A stretch of 64,000 nucleotides of DNA from Stramonita haemastoma (taxonomy: Eukaryota; Mollusca; Gastropoda; Neogastropoda; Muricidae): contig CM060342.1 of the NCBI GenBank assembly GCA_030674155.1, positions 10,816,328 through 10,880,327 of the forward strand. The letters are read 5' to 3'. Below, piece after piece: positions 1 through 12,114 of the stretch (position 1 is the first letter of the stretch; every line of letters starts with the position of its first letter). The notes under the pieces are model-generated. The model worked only from the letters and a program-made list of their open reading frames with translations. It did not search any database and was not told the origin of the DNA. A program made the position numbers and the translations under genes.

Positions 1-323
1 ATTCCTACAGGCATAAGATAGCTTGCTGTGTAAAGATTTCTCAATGCCCAAAAGAGTAAAGAGAAGAACTGACAGTTTTCCTCTTTCCAGAGCCACTTCA
101 GGAAAAATCCAAAAATCATCAAATCATTTTTATATTATTATTATTATATTATATCTCTATTTTAGTATTTACCCCAACCCCATGTGTTATTCAAGTCAAA
201 ATTATTATCGACAAAGAAACCTTGTGGGGCATATGAAAACCAGAAAAGGCATACAGATAAAAAAGCAAAATCATTGATTCATATATATATATGATATATA
301 TAATCAGAATGAGAACTTAAAAG

Positions 324-500
324 GAAGATGGCAAGATGGTAAAGATGTTCGCCTGCCTAACAAATGAACTGTGATGTTCTGGGTTTGATTCCTGGCCTTG
401 CCTTTCAGGCTTTCTTCACATAACTGAATAGAAAATCAAACTGTCAAAGTCCTTCTGATGAGGCTATAAAATGATGCCCTGAATACAAAATTTATGTACA
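324..500 (+). mobile_element. SINE-3 copy (tRNA-derived)
   Basis: A tRNA-like head with a B-box-like GGTTTGATTCC about 60 bp in, followed by a body seen again near 31844, 49858, 57676 and 57967. The shared core reads 'cctgcctaacaa.tgaactgtgagGTTCTGGGTT'. A reverse-oriented relative lies near 5430-5545. Boundaries are approximate. Confidence 0.65.
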
Positions 501-748
501 CAGAACATTTTGTACACAGAAGGTGTCACAGATTAAAAACATGTTCTGTCTTTTAGAGTTCTATAAATTTCTAAGTAGGCCATTTAGTGCTAGTAGGAAT
601 AGATGACAAAATTTTACAAAACACATACGCAAAAAACTCACAAATGAAGCTCTAGCCAAAGGGCGAAAACGAAAGAAAAATAACAACAAATAATCAGAAT
701 ATTAATTTTCATTCTTGTGCTTCTGCAGTGCCTACAATACAATATTAC

Positions 749-1305
749 CTGCGCAGGTTCTGTTTGGCAACTCGCAACAGCATCAGCTGCGGTTCCACCA
801 GAATGGCATCCCACCCGAGCTGGATGAAATTGAACGAATTGCTGTACATCAGTCCATCGTTAGCACCGATGTCAATCACCAGCTGTTTGTAAGCCTTCGA
901 AAATGCGGCACCTCTCTGCTTCAATCGTCGGATCAGGTACAGTGCTTCTCCATCGCTCGATACGTCCAGAGCTAAATGACTGATCTCGCTACGATCAAAC
1001 TGTGAAGATCGTTGATTGCTGTCAGTTAGGGTGTTGTGTTCTGATACTATAAATATGCGGTCCACTGTGTTTGTTATCAGATGAGAAAAACCACCGTTTT
1101 TTCCTTTGAACATTAATTCTTTGAACATCGGCATCTTTGTCAGCATCTCAGGAAATGTGGAAGAGCTTGATAAAATGTCAAAGAAGTTGCGTTGAATGGA
1201 AAATAAATAAAGGAATGCAATGTTTACGATGAAGAGTTCGAGTAAAAAGAGACTTATTGCCACAGATACCAAAACACGGCAAACAGAAAATCTTAGCCTT
1301 GCCAT
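749..1305 (-). CDS. FkbM-type methyltransferase-like type II membrane protein, first exon (partial)
   Basis: This is the 5' coding exon of a minus-strand gene whose other exons lie left of the window. I place the start at the ATG at 1305-1303; a 12-nt upstream in-frame extension lacks an ATG. The exon encodes 185 residues and ends CTGCGCAG|GTAATA, a good donor. Residues about 8-38 form a hydrophobic signal-anchor (ISLFLLELFIVNIAFLYLF), suggesting a Golgi/ER type II protein. Near the end is DIGANDGLMYSNSF followed by GWDAILVEPQ, which matches the SAM-binding start of the FkbM methyltransferase fold (Methyltransf_21). That fold also occurs in the animal protein Star and in invertebrate gene families of unknown substrate. 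The substrate cannot be inferred. The start lies 509 bp from the divergent RPUSD4 start, so the two may share a promoter region. Confidence 0.75.
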
Positions 1306-1814
1306 GGTCGTAATCACAGATGATTCAACTTGATTTTATTTGTTTTGATGCGAATGGTTCAACACGAACAATCACTCTAAATGAAAAGGCTATACTCCAA
1401 CGTTTAAGCCCCCCCCCCCCCCCCCCTTCCCATTTTCGTCTTTTTGTGATTTTGTTGGTGGTGGTTTTTTTGGTACCCCAGAGGTTCCCCCGTGGTGAGA
1501 TTTTTGCTTATGCAACCGTTTTCCCTATGTTATTAAGATAGCCGCATGTCGACTTCGGAAAAGTTTGTGTTTCAACTTCTAGTGCGAATCTGCTAAATTA
1601 TAAGGAAAGGAAAAATGAAGTGCCATTGGCATGCTCTATTCAACCGTAACTATGAATCGGCTTTTGCTCTCAGCTTTGGTAGAAAAGGGAGTTATGCTTG
1701 ATCTATTACTGTGCAATCATGTGAAAACGACGGGCTCTTTTCTTGGCCACAATGTGTGTTCTTAATCAAGAATTGTATTGTCAAGATTTCTGCGATTAGA
1801 CACTCTTCATCAAT
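1306..1814. promoter_or_regulatory. Divergent intergenic region between FkbM-like gene and RPUSD4
   Basis: 509 bp between two head-to-head start codons, so both 5' ends must be served from here or from upstream exons I cannot see. It holds a C homopolymer (1410-1426) and a fragment of dispersed repeat A (about 1478-1560). I see no clear TATA box. The promoter role is inferred from gene orientation only. Confidence 0.45.
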
Positions 1815-4800
1815 ATGGCTGCGCGCTTGAGTCGAGCATGTTTGTGGAGACTCAAACATTTCAGGGTAAAAAACAGCTCTGTTCTGACAGCGATTTGTTA
1901 CCAACCAGGTGGAATACATTTCACACCATCAGAAATCGTACTACAACAGAACATGAAGACTTCTATGGAATTAAAGAGGACCAAAATGATGGAGGCAAAA
2001 GTGGGCATGTCGATGCAACAGGAGAAAAGGTTATGGAGAAGGAGAAACAGAACCTTCTGCTATCGTTGGAGAAGAACAAACCCAATCAGGAGCTTGTTTT
2101 GCAGACAGGATTTGGTCAAGTCCGCCTCGATGGCAAAACGAAGAAATCGTTACAAGAAGTGAATCCCCAACAGTTCTTTCATGCAGTGTCGCAAACTGCA
2201 TTGGACCAGAGGCAGAATGAAAAGCCAGTGCAGACTTCAAAACAGTCTCAGAAGAAAACCCAGAAGCAAAAGACGGATAGGTTTTTAGAAAAGAAAATCA
2301 AAGATGAAGATTCATTGTCAAGAAGACCAGCCACAAATTATTTTGATGAGCAATATTTCCAGTCTGTATCTGACATGTGTGAGGGTGCTGCTGATCATGT
2401 GACGTGTCTGAGGTAGGCCTAAGCGGCCAGCCATTGACAGTATTGCAAGATGCAAGACCATCTCGGGTTGTAGAGATGCCAGACAATGGCAACACCAGCA
2501 GTAGGCTTATTGGTGGAGAAACGACATCCACACGCAGCTGTCAAGATTATGATACAAACAACCATACAGTATCAGTGACAAGCCAACAACAACCAGAACA
2601 TAATTTCATAGATGAGGTGTACTTCCCAACATTAACAACAGATTCATCCTCTGCTGAAACAGTGGACAACTGTCAGAATTCGTCCATTTATTGATGATCA
2701 ATACTTTTCTCCCCAGTTGCGTGAACCCTCCCAAACCATCCCACATGAAGAAAATGTGAGTCAGAAGAAGACCTGTTCAGAACACTTTGAGTGAAGAGCA
2801 AGCGTATTATAAATCATCACAAACAGGCATACCAGACTTTGGTGATCACAGCAGAAGAAACAGTAGCGATGCTTTTGATGTTGAACTGTTTGAAAAGTTT
2901 CTGCACCCAGTGTGGACACAGTGCCAAGTCAAGCAGTAACTCTATCAGAAGCAAGTGTTGGGGATAAACAGCAGTCAGCAAAGAAAGAGTTCAGTTTTAT
3001 CGATGAGCAATATTTTGACAATCAGTCAGACGGATCAAGCCTGGAAAACACAGCCCTGCAGTATGGGATTGCAGGCAAAGAAACTGTGAGAGTTACAAGT
3101 GTCCCTCAAGAAAAAGGGAACCAAACAAGAAGTGGAACTGGCTCTGACTTGGCACAGTCTGACCACAACACCCAGGACAGGCCAAACAGGGTTTGTAGGG
3201 GCCTTTTAACAGTTTTAAATCCCTTTAAGTCATTATAAATGTGAATTGAGTTAAAAGGCCTTTTAAGTCCTTTGATTCAGCAAGTAGGTCCTTTTAAAAT
3301 ATCACCAGGTCCTTTTAAATGCTGAAAAGTCCTTTTCAGCCCTGTTGAATCAAGCAAAAGAGCATGGAACATTGACATGGTACATCTCTTTGAATTCGCA
3401 GAAATCTGTGGAAAAAAAAAAACTCTGAAAAAAAGATGAGCAAAAAAATGAAACCCAGAAAACTAGTCAATCAAAGTCATTCTAGGAGAGCTTATTTCTG
3501 GGCAGAAATTGATTAGTATGAAGAACTGAAGTTAGTTCAAAGAGAGGCATTTTTACAAGCTAGAATTGCTGAAAAACCTCCAGCTTCAGGAGGCAATGCC
3601 CTCTGACCCCCACAAGGGGCTCTGCCCTTTGACCTCGCAAGGGGGCACTGCCCCCTGGACCCCCAAACTGTTTCAGGAAAAAGTGCTTTTTAAAAAAAAC
3701 TGATGCTGACAATGATTGTCTGATGGCAGAAGTCATGTGGGCTTCAAAAGTTGTTGACTGCCATTACAGCTGTAGATCTTCACACTTTCACTGTATTTGC
3801 ATGTTGTGATCTTTAAAGATTCTATAAAATTGCAATGGTCTAGGTCCTTTTAATCTGACAGGCTGGGGTCCTTTTAAGTCCTTTAAAGGTCCTTTTTTTT
3901 GTTTCATGCCCTGTACCAGGGAACCCTGCCACTGTTTTCCGGCCTCAGACAGAGAGTCTCTGATTCAGAGGACAGAGAGGTGAAGGACAGTGCGTACGCT
4001 GCTGCAATGAAGCTGCGCCAAACCGTTCGTGTAAACTTGAGTACGAAAGATGGTAAGCTGATGGGATTTTGGGGGGGTTTGTTTGTTTCCAATCTTTTTT
4101 TGTTTGGAGGATAGAAATTTATATCATATATGTTTTGTTCCAATGGGTTTTTTGATTGCTTGCGTTTTGTAAGACACTTAGACATAAGACCCAGTGAGTA
4201 CTCACTAATTAGCCCTTATACCCCTGGGGTCACACAGTTTATTCACTGTGAAACTTGTGTCAAAGGGAAGTAATTTTTACATCTTTCAATAGTCAATACA
4301 CAAAAAACTGAGGGCGCTAATGGGCGCTACAGGGTTACGTTATAAAGGGGCGCTAATGGGCGCAGCAGGAGGATAAGGGCTAACTTGACTAAGCACTACC
4401 AGTACTGGTTAGTGTAGTGAACTGTCAGCTGGGACCAAGGATTAGATTTTTTTCCTTGACCCAAGCCACTCAGTCAATCAAGTTTTATTGTTTGTGTAAT
4501 ATACATGATGCATTTTGGTATGATATTATTACAATTGATATATATTATAAATGTAATGGTTTATTCAGCTTTTGGACGCTGTCTGGCCCAGATACTTTTA
4601 CTTTGCTTTTCACTTTTACATCAAGTTTAAGTCACAGCAGTTATATATACCTCTGCATGCAATTCAGGCTGCTTTCCCCAGGGAGAGTGTGCTGCTTTTT
4701 TGTTTTTTTCTTTTCCTGTTGGCGTGTTGCCAACTGTTTTTGTTTCCCTATTGAGTATTAGAGTGGCTTTTTTCTACAGAATTTTTCCAGGGACAAGTCT

Positions 4801-7274
4801 CTTGTTGCCATGGATTCTTTTGTTTTACATGTGCTAAATAATTTTGTGTAACACACAGAACCTTGGTTTATCGTCTCATCTGAAAGACTAGCACCCAGAC
4901 CACCACTCATGGTCTAATGATGGGGGAAAAGTTTAGGGCCCAAATGGGGATTGAACCAGATACAATATGAACAAGAGAACAATGAGGGAATGGGGTTTCA
5001 TAAGATTAAGATTAAGACGTTTAGTGCAAATAACTTATAAGCATACTAAAATTCAGTCATTTTATTTTCAGGGATGGCAGCACAAAAAAGTATAAATGAT
5101 GAGGAAGAAGTCACTTTGTTTCTTTTAAAAAATTAAAACAAAATTTTCCTTGGCAAGGTTCTGAGGTTCACCAATGCAGCAATGGTGAGATTTTGCATAG
5201 AGCAATATCATTAATATCATTCTTCACCTACCATTAGGTATTTTTACTTCAGGGATCCATACAAATAATACATTTGGGAATTGAACTGTCATGGGTTCTT
5301 TTGATGTGCACAACTTGCCACCACTTGCTTATTCAATGTACCATCTGGAAATAAAAGTTTGACTTGACTTGATAAGTCTGTAAGCACACTTCACACTTAA
5401 AATTTATAAACTTGTCCAACTGATTTAGAGTCTCTTCCAAAAGACTTGACTCTCAGTTTCGTTTTCCCATCAAACTGGGAAGAAACTTTAAGGAAAGGGC
5501 AGCAAGGCTGGAAATCAAACCTAGAAGTAGAATGTCAAGGTTTACTTGTTAATGCAAGTAAATGACTTAGAAACTATCCTGCTACCTTCCTTCATATTTT
5601 GTTTGTAAGTTTCAATGATTGTTCCATGTGCAACTTTTAAAACTGATCAAATTTGTCTGTCAAAACTTACTTATACTATGATATGATATGCATACTCTGT
5701 GTTTTGATGATTGTTCCATTAACAACTTCGAAAACTGATCAAATTTCTCTGTCAAAACTTACTATGATATAATTATTAATATGCATACTCTGTGTTTTGA
5801 TGATTTGTTCCATTAACAACTTTGAAAACTGATCAAATTTCTCTGTCAAAACTTACTGTGATATGTGACATGATAATGATATAGATATGCATGCTCTATC
5901 ATCTATGTCACCTGCAGAGGAAGGTGTGAAGGAGTCAAAAGAGAAGGGGAAGGTGGAGGGCAGGGTGCAGGTGTTCAAGGACCAGGTGCCAGACCTGCAC
6001 CGCATGCCGGCCATGGAGGTCACCCAGCTCCTGGCCGACAGTCTGCTCTTTGAAAACGGTCAGAGGACTGTAGACTGTACAGTGTGTATTGGTGGTCACT
6101 GTATAGATCTCTATCCATCTATTCTTTTTGTTCTTTCATTCTGCTCTTACTGTATATTTACTAGGATAATGGGATAAGCACTCAATCTCATGTGCTTTCT
6201 TACATCCAGTCCCCGTTTGTATGCATGTGGTTTTGTAAATTTTATCATCTGTTTGATTGTTTCCACCAGCACACAATGACCTACTCTTCATAAAAGTGGA
6301 ATAGGTTTTCAACGTGTGTGCAAGATGATCTGCGTATGTTGGCACTCAGGACTTCAGTCTCAGAGTTTATCGTCTCATCTGAAGGGCTTTTGGGAAGTGG
6401 AGTTGGCACTGATGTTAACTCCAGGGGGGAAAAAATTCCCTTGAATGGGATTTAAATCCAGGTCAGCAGATCACAAGTGCAATCTGCAACGCTCTAACTA
6501 TCAGGCTGTTCCATGTGTGTGTGTGTGTGTGTGCGCACATATGTGTGCTTGTGTGTTTTCTGTTTGTACGCTTGTGTATCTTCTGTGTGTGTTGTGTTGT
6601 GAAGGTGTGTGCATGTGTGTGTGTGTGTGTGTGTGTTGTGTGTTGTGTGTTGTGTGTGTGTGTGGTGTGTGTGTGTGTGTGCATGCGCATGTGTGTGTGG
6701 TTTTCTCTGTGTGTTGAACTTTAATGTCAAACTCGATGAGTGATGGTTGTGCTCTGTTCTCTTTGCAGAGGATTTTATTGCTGTGAACAAGCCCTACGGT
6801 CTCCCTTCCCATGGTAAGATAGATCTCACAAGCAGCTACCACTCGTACCAGAAAGGTTGATTTTGCCATTTTTATTGAAATCTTTTTATTTTTGGTTGAT
6901 TCAGTCCAGCTCATAGTAAAGTATGCAAAAAAGTGTACCATTGTGGGTTTTGGGGTTTTTTAAGTCATAGAAATGCTGAAACTTTGTTGTTGGGTTTTTT
7001 TTTGTTTGTGTTGCTCTTCTAGAGCTCTGAGGTTCGCTAATGGTGAGATTCTTGCATTTATGCAACCTTTTTGGCCGCTATTAAGGTATTTATTTATTTA
7101 TTCTTTTTTATATCGAGGATAACAGAATAAGCAATCATGTGCTTTTTTTCATCGGTCCCGTGTGTATGCAGTTTTGTAAATTTTGTAGCCTCATTCTGAA
7201 CAAGACACCAGTGTGCATATTTTTTTGTCATCCATTCTGACTGGCATGAATGACCTGCAGTGTGTGTGCCTGTG

Positions 7275-7338
<64 letters not shown>

Positions 7339-10019
7339 CGAATGTGTGTTTGTGTGTGTGTGTGTGTGTGTGCATAAGGATATAATATATAAGTGTGTGT
7401 ATCCTGAGGATATATGCCCGTGTACATGCATTTGTGTGTGAAGGGAGGGGAAAGAGAGAGTGTGTGTGAGGGCGAGAGCGAAAGAGCATTAAAATCAGAC
7501 TGTAAGACCTTGGGTTGTTTTTTGTGGGGGTTTTTTTGTTCCTCAACTAGAACTCCAAACTTCACCAATGGTGGGAGCTTGCATTTGCAACCATTTTTTA
7601 CCCATCAAGAAGGTAGCCACATTCCAAGTTCAGGGCTTGTTTGTTGCCATATTTTGGCGGTAAAAGTTGATCCCATTCTTAGCACAACAGATTCGCCTGA
7701 AATTAACCCTCTTCCATTCAGATTCTCTTAACACAAACTGCCCCTAGATTTCGCATTCCATCACGAAATCAGGTCAGGCACACATGCTCGCTGGCCTTTT
7801 CCTCCTCCTAAGTACATACCAGCATCTATAATTACTTCCAGAATCTCAACAGGGTTTCTACCTCTAGCCTGATAGAGCTTTGGCATGTGGTAGCAATTAG
7901 TGATGGTCACAGCGTGATGGAAATCTACTGTGTGTAAATCCCAGCAAATCCTGGTTCGGGATTCAGGGGGGGCAATTATTCAATCCCGGCAAATCCCAAT
8001 TCGGACTAAGAGGGTTAATCCTGTTCCAGGGGGACCTGGGGTTCGTGTCAGCGTAGGACAAGTTCTGCAGCCACTTGCCCATCGCCTGGACAGTGGGTCA
8101 AGGTCGCTTGACAACCTGCATCTGGTGCATCGCCTGGACAAGGAGACCACAGGCATCATGCTCCTGGCAAAGTAGGAACTGTATACATAAATAATATATA
8201 TATTACTTTATTTTTGTTGTTTTTGTTGATCAGCACTAGTTTGTTACCTCATGGTGCATGCCTTGACAAGGATCCACAGGATCAGTCCTGGCAAAGTAGG
8301 TACTGTCACTACATGTATTACATACTTCTTTTTGTGCTGTTGTTGTTGTCAGCTTTTAGTTTGTCTCTTCTTCAGATGCTGGAAAAGAAAGTATATGATC
8401 ACAGGCTTATTCTGCACACTTTGAAATCAGAAGCAGATTTTTGGTAACCCGCCCTGCCCCCCCCCCCCCCCCTGAAATTTTTGTAAAACATGAAAGTAGG
8501 TTTTGTGATCATGTTTTCTTCTTTCTTTCTGCTCCTGAACTAGAGCTCTGAGGTTCACCAGTGGTGGTAGTTGGGCATATGTGACCATTTCCCCCTATCT
8601 AGTGACCATGTGCGCACCTTGGCTTCAGTACAGTCCCCCAGTTCATCCAGCTGTAAATGAGTACCTGCCCTCTTTAGGGTCAGGGAAGGTAAAGCAGCGA
8701 AGGAGAGGAGACAGGCACCGCCCTCAATAATTATGCTGGTCCCTAGAGAAGCTGAGGTCTCTGATGCCTGGCTCCCCTACAACCACATAGGTTATAGGGA
8801 CACCTTCACCTTTTCACCTATGACTAGACAGAGGTGAAGTGACTGTTGCACTGCATGCATTGACCATAGAGAAGGATACCTGTGTGTGTGTACACTGAGA
8901 GAAAAATACCTGTGTGTGTGTGTGTGTGTGTTGTGCAGGAGTGCGGAGGTGGCCTGGCAGTTGTTGGGGATGTTTCGGCGGCGGGAGGTGGGCAAGACCT
9001 ACTGGACCGTGACCAAAGGCCTGCCACAGCCGCTGGAAGGTGATGTGTCGTTCTACTTCATCATTGCCCTCTCTCCCTCCCTGTATTGCGCATGCATACA
9101 TGCGTGTGCACACACACACACACGCATGCACACACACACACAATATATATATGTATGCATGCATACACCATTTGCATACACATGTACATTGCACATATGA
9201 ATTCAAATCATACATGCATGCATACACATTTGCATACACATGTACATTGCACATATGAATTCAAATTGTATATATTTCACAAACACATGCACGCACGCAC
9301 ACGCACGTGCACACACACACATGCACACATACACACACACCACACCACACACACACATATGCACATACACACACACACACACACACACATATGCACACAC
9401 ACAAACACACACACAACCATCGACTCAAACACACAAGAAAATGAAGAATTTTTTTTAAAACCTTGAATTTTTAATCCAAAGGATGAGACAGAGAAAGTAT
9501 GAAAAATGAAACAAGGCATAAATGCATTGATAATATTTTAAGAAAAATGTGTGATATTAAGAGTTAGCAGGGAGGAAAATGAACGTGGGGATACATGTGC
9601 TTATATTTAGATTTTTTTTTTTTTTTTTTTGCAGGTGTCATAAATATTCCGTTAGCCAGGAAAAAAGTTCATGGAATATACAAGGTAAGTCATGGGTGTT
9701 TTCCTCATCTTTTCTTGAACATTGTTTCATCTATCTCTTTGTTTGTTTGTGTGTGTGTGTGTGTATGTTTTATTTTATTTTTTTTTAATTTTATTCTTTA
9801 ATATTAGGATAATGGAATAAGCACTCTTGTGCTTTTTTACGTCCAGTCCCCGTGTGTATGCAGTTTTGTAAATGTCATCTGTTCCCACCGGCACATGATG
9901 GCCTTCTCTTACGAAAAGTGAAACAGGATTTAACGTGTGCACAAGATGTTCTGCATGCGTTCACACATGGGCCTTGGTTTATGGTCTCATCCGAAGGACT
10001 TTAGGGGAGAAGTAAGTGT

Positions 10020-10050
<31 letters not shown>

Positions 10051-10088
10051 TCACTGTGTGTCACTGTGTGTACTGTGTGTCACTGTGT

Positions 10089-10147
<59 letters not shown>

Positions 10148-10804
10148 AGGCATGGTCGCATGCACAAAAATCTCACATTTGGTTAACCCAGAACTCTAGC
10201 AGAGGAGCAAAAAGAACCAAAAAAAAGTACTTACCATATAGGCAACCATACTTTGACTTCAGATGACATTATCCCAAAATTAATGCTAACTCGTCTTTTT
10301 TTTTGTCTCTCATTCTTTTTCAGACAGTGGTCATGCCTAAGGAATACGTGTCGGAAGACAAGGTCAGGGCAAGGTCGTGGAACCGCAGCGGTGACAAGAG
10401 CGCGTGGCAGTGACAGAGTACAGGGTGGTGGCTCACTGCGACAGCATGGCTCTGGTGGAGTGCAAGCCCAGACAGGGGTTCAGGTGAGGGGGATTTCCCT
10501 TGCTGATTACTGAGCTTGACATTACTGGTGAGCCCCCTATATGGCTTGTGTGGGTGGTTGGCGGGGCAGTAACCAACATGACTGGATTGGACTTTAGTGG
10601 TCTTTTTTTGTCCTTTTTTTTTTTTTCTTTTCTTTTGTTAAATTTTTTATTTCTTGTGATTTATCTTGATTTTATGTGTTGTCTAGTCGTTCTTTTTTTA
10701 TTTGATAGTTTGTTTGTTGTTGTTTTTTTCATGCTTTTTAATTTTCAATGATTATAGTTTTTTTTTTTCTTTTTCGTTTTTTTTTATTTGGTTTAGTTAG
10801 GTGG

Positions 10805-10848
<44 letters not shown>

Positions 10849-12081
10849 GTCTCTGTTCTGTCTCTGTCTCTCTCTCTTTCAGGTGTACACATTGATGTAG
10901 GGCTGCAATAATGCCACCAGAAAGGAAAGGCCCTGCCCACCTACTGTATTTTCCTTATTCAAAAATACTTTCAGCATTTATTTTTGAAGTATTACACCAA
11001 TTATTACTCTCATCATTCTCTTCTCTCCCATAACTCCCTGAGGAGTGGTTAGGGCACTGCCCTGAATTTTTCAAACTGTGTCTCTCGGGCAAGTTGAACC
11101 TGGCGGAGCCCATCCCTCTCCAGGCACAGGTTGCATGCTGGGTATGTTCATGTTTCCATACCTCCCCGAATAATGCTGACATGAATAATGGGATTTTTTT
11201 TCTTTGCACATTTGATCTTCTTTATGCATACATCTGCAAGTGCAATGATGGCACTGGCAGGTCTACCCTTTAAGTTGATCCAGGAGAGAGTAAAAAAAAT
11301 CCCTGCTTCAAATTCACCAGATGCTGTTACTGAGATTCAAACCCACAACTTCATAGTCCCATAGGATGGAAGGCAGAGGCTCTTATCCACTTAACCATGG
11401 AGCTCATCATTTTTATATTTATCGTTGTTATGATGATTATTTTTATATTGTTATTTCTACTGTTATATTTAGTACTATTATTGTCAATATCATCATCATC
11501 ATTGTCATCATCATCATCGTTCTTATCATTACTACCATTAGTATTTATTATCATTATTTAAAAAAACAAACATTTTATCATCATTACTATTAGTATTTAT
11601 CATCATTATTGAAAAAAAACACATTTTATCATCATGATTATTATTTTGTTGTGTCATTATTATCATTGTTGATATTGGTATTGTTGGCTATGGTTGACAG
11701 CACCAGATTCGTGCCCATTTGGCCCAGGCGCTGAATGCCCCAGTGTTGGGGGATCACAAGTACTCCCACATGGACAAGCTGGCTCCCCAGGTACCTGTGT
11801 GTGTGTGTATGTGCATGTGGTTGTTTGTGTGTGTGTGTGGTGTGTGTGTGTGTGTGTGTGTGTTGTGTGTGTGGTGTGTGTGTGTGTGTGTGTTGTGGTT
11901 GGGGAGGGGCAAGGGGTATATTTGTTTGTGTATTTGTGGAGGGGGGTGGAGGTGGGTAGAGGTGTTAGTCATAGAAGTAGTCATGGGGGTTGTATTTTAC
12001 TAGTCAATAGGTTTTTTGGTTTGTTGATTTTTTTAATTCATCAATAAGTGACTTGGGTGTGCTTGTGTGCTTGGCAGCTTG

Positions 12082-12114
<33 letters not shown>

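Noticed and set aside
1778..1837. Alternative upstream start of the RPUSD4 exon 1 frame
   Set aside because: It begins at TTG, not ATG. The ATG at 1815 gives a presequence-like N-terminus, though a frame change is then required.
6445..6941. Overlapping Cys/Val- or His/Thr-rich reading frames on both strands
   Set aside because: They are translations of the (TG)n/(CA)n microsatellite. The same applies to similar frames near 7094-7568, 8814-9519, 11694-12306, 21491-21757, 29567-29846, 32106-32826, 39203-39639 and 57089-57437.
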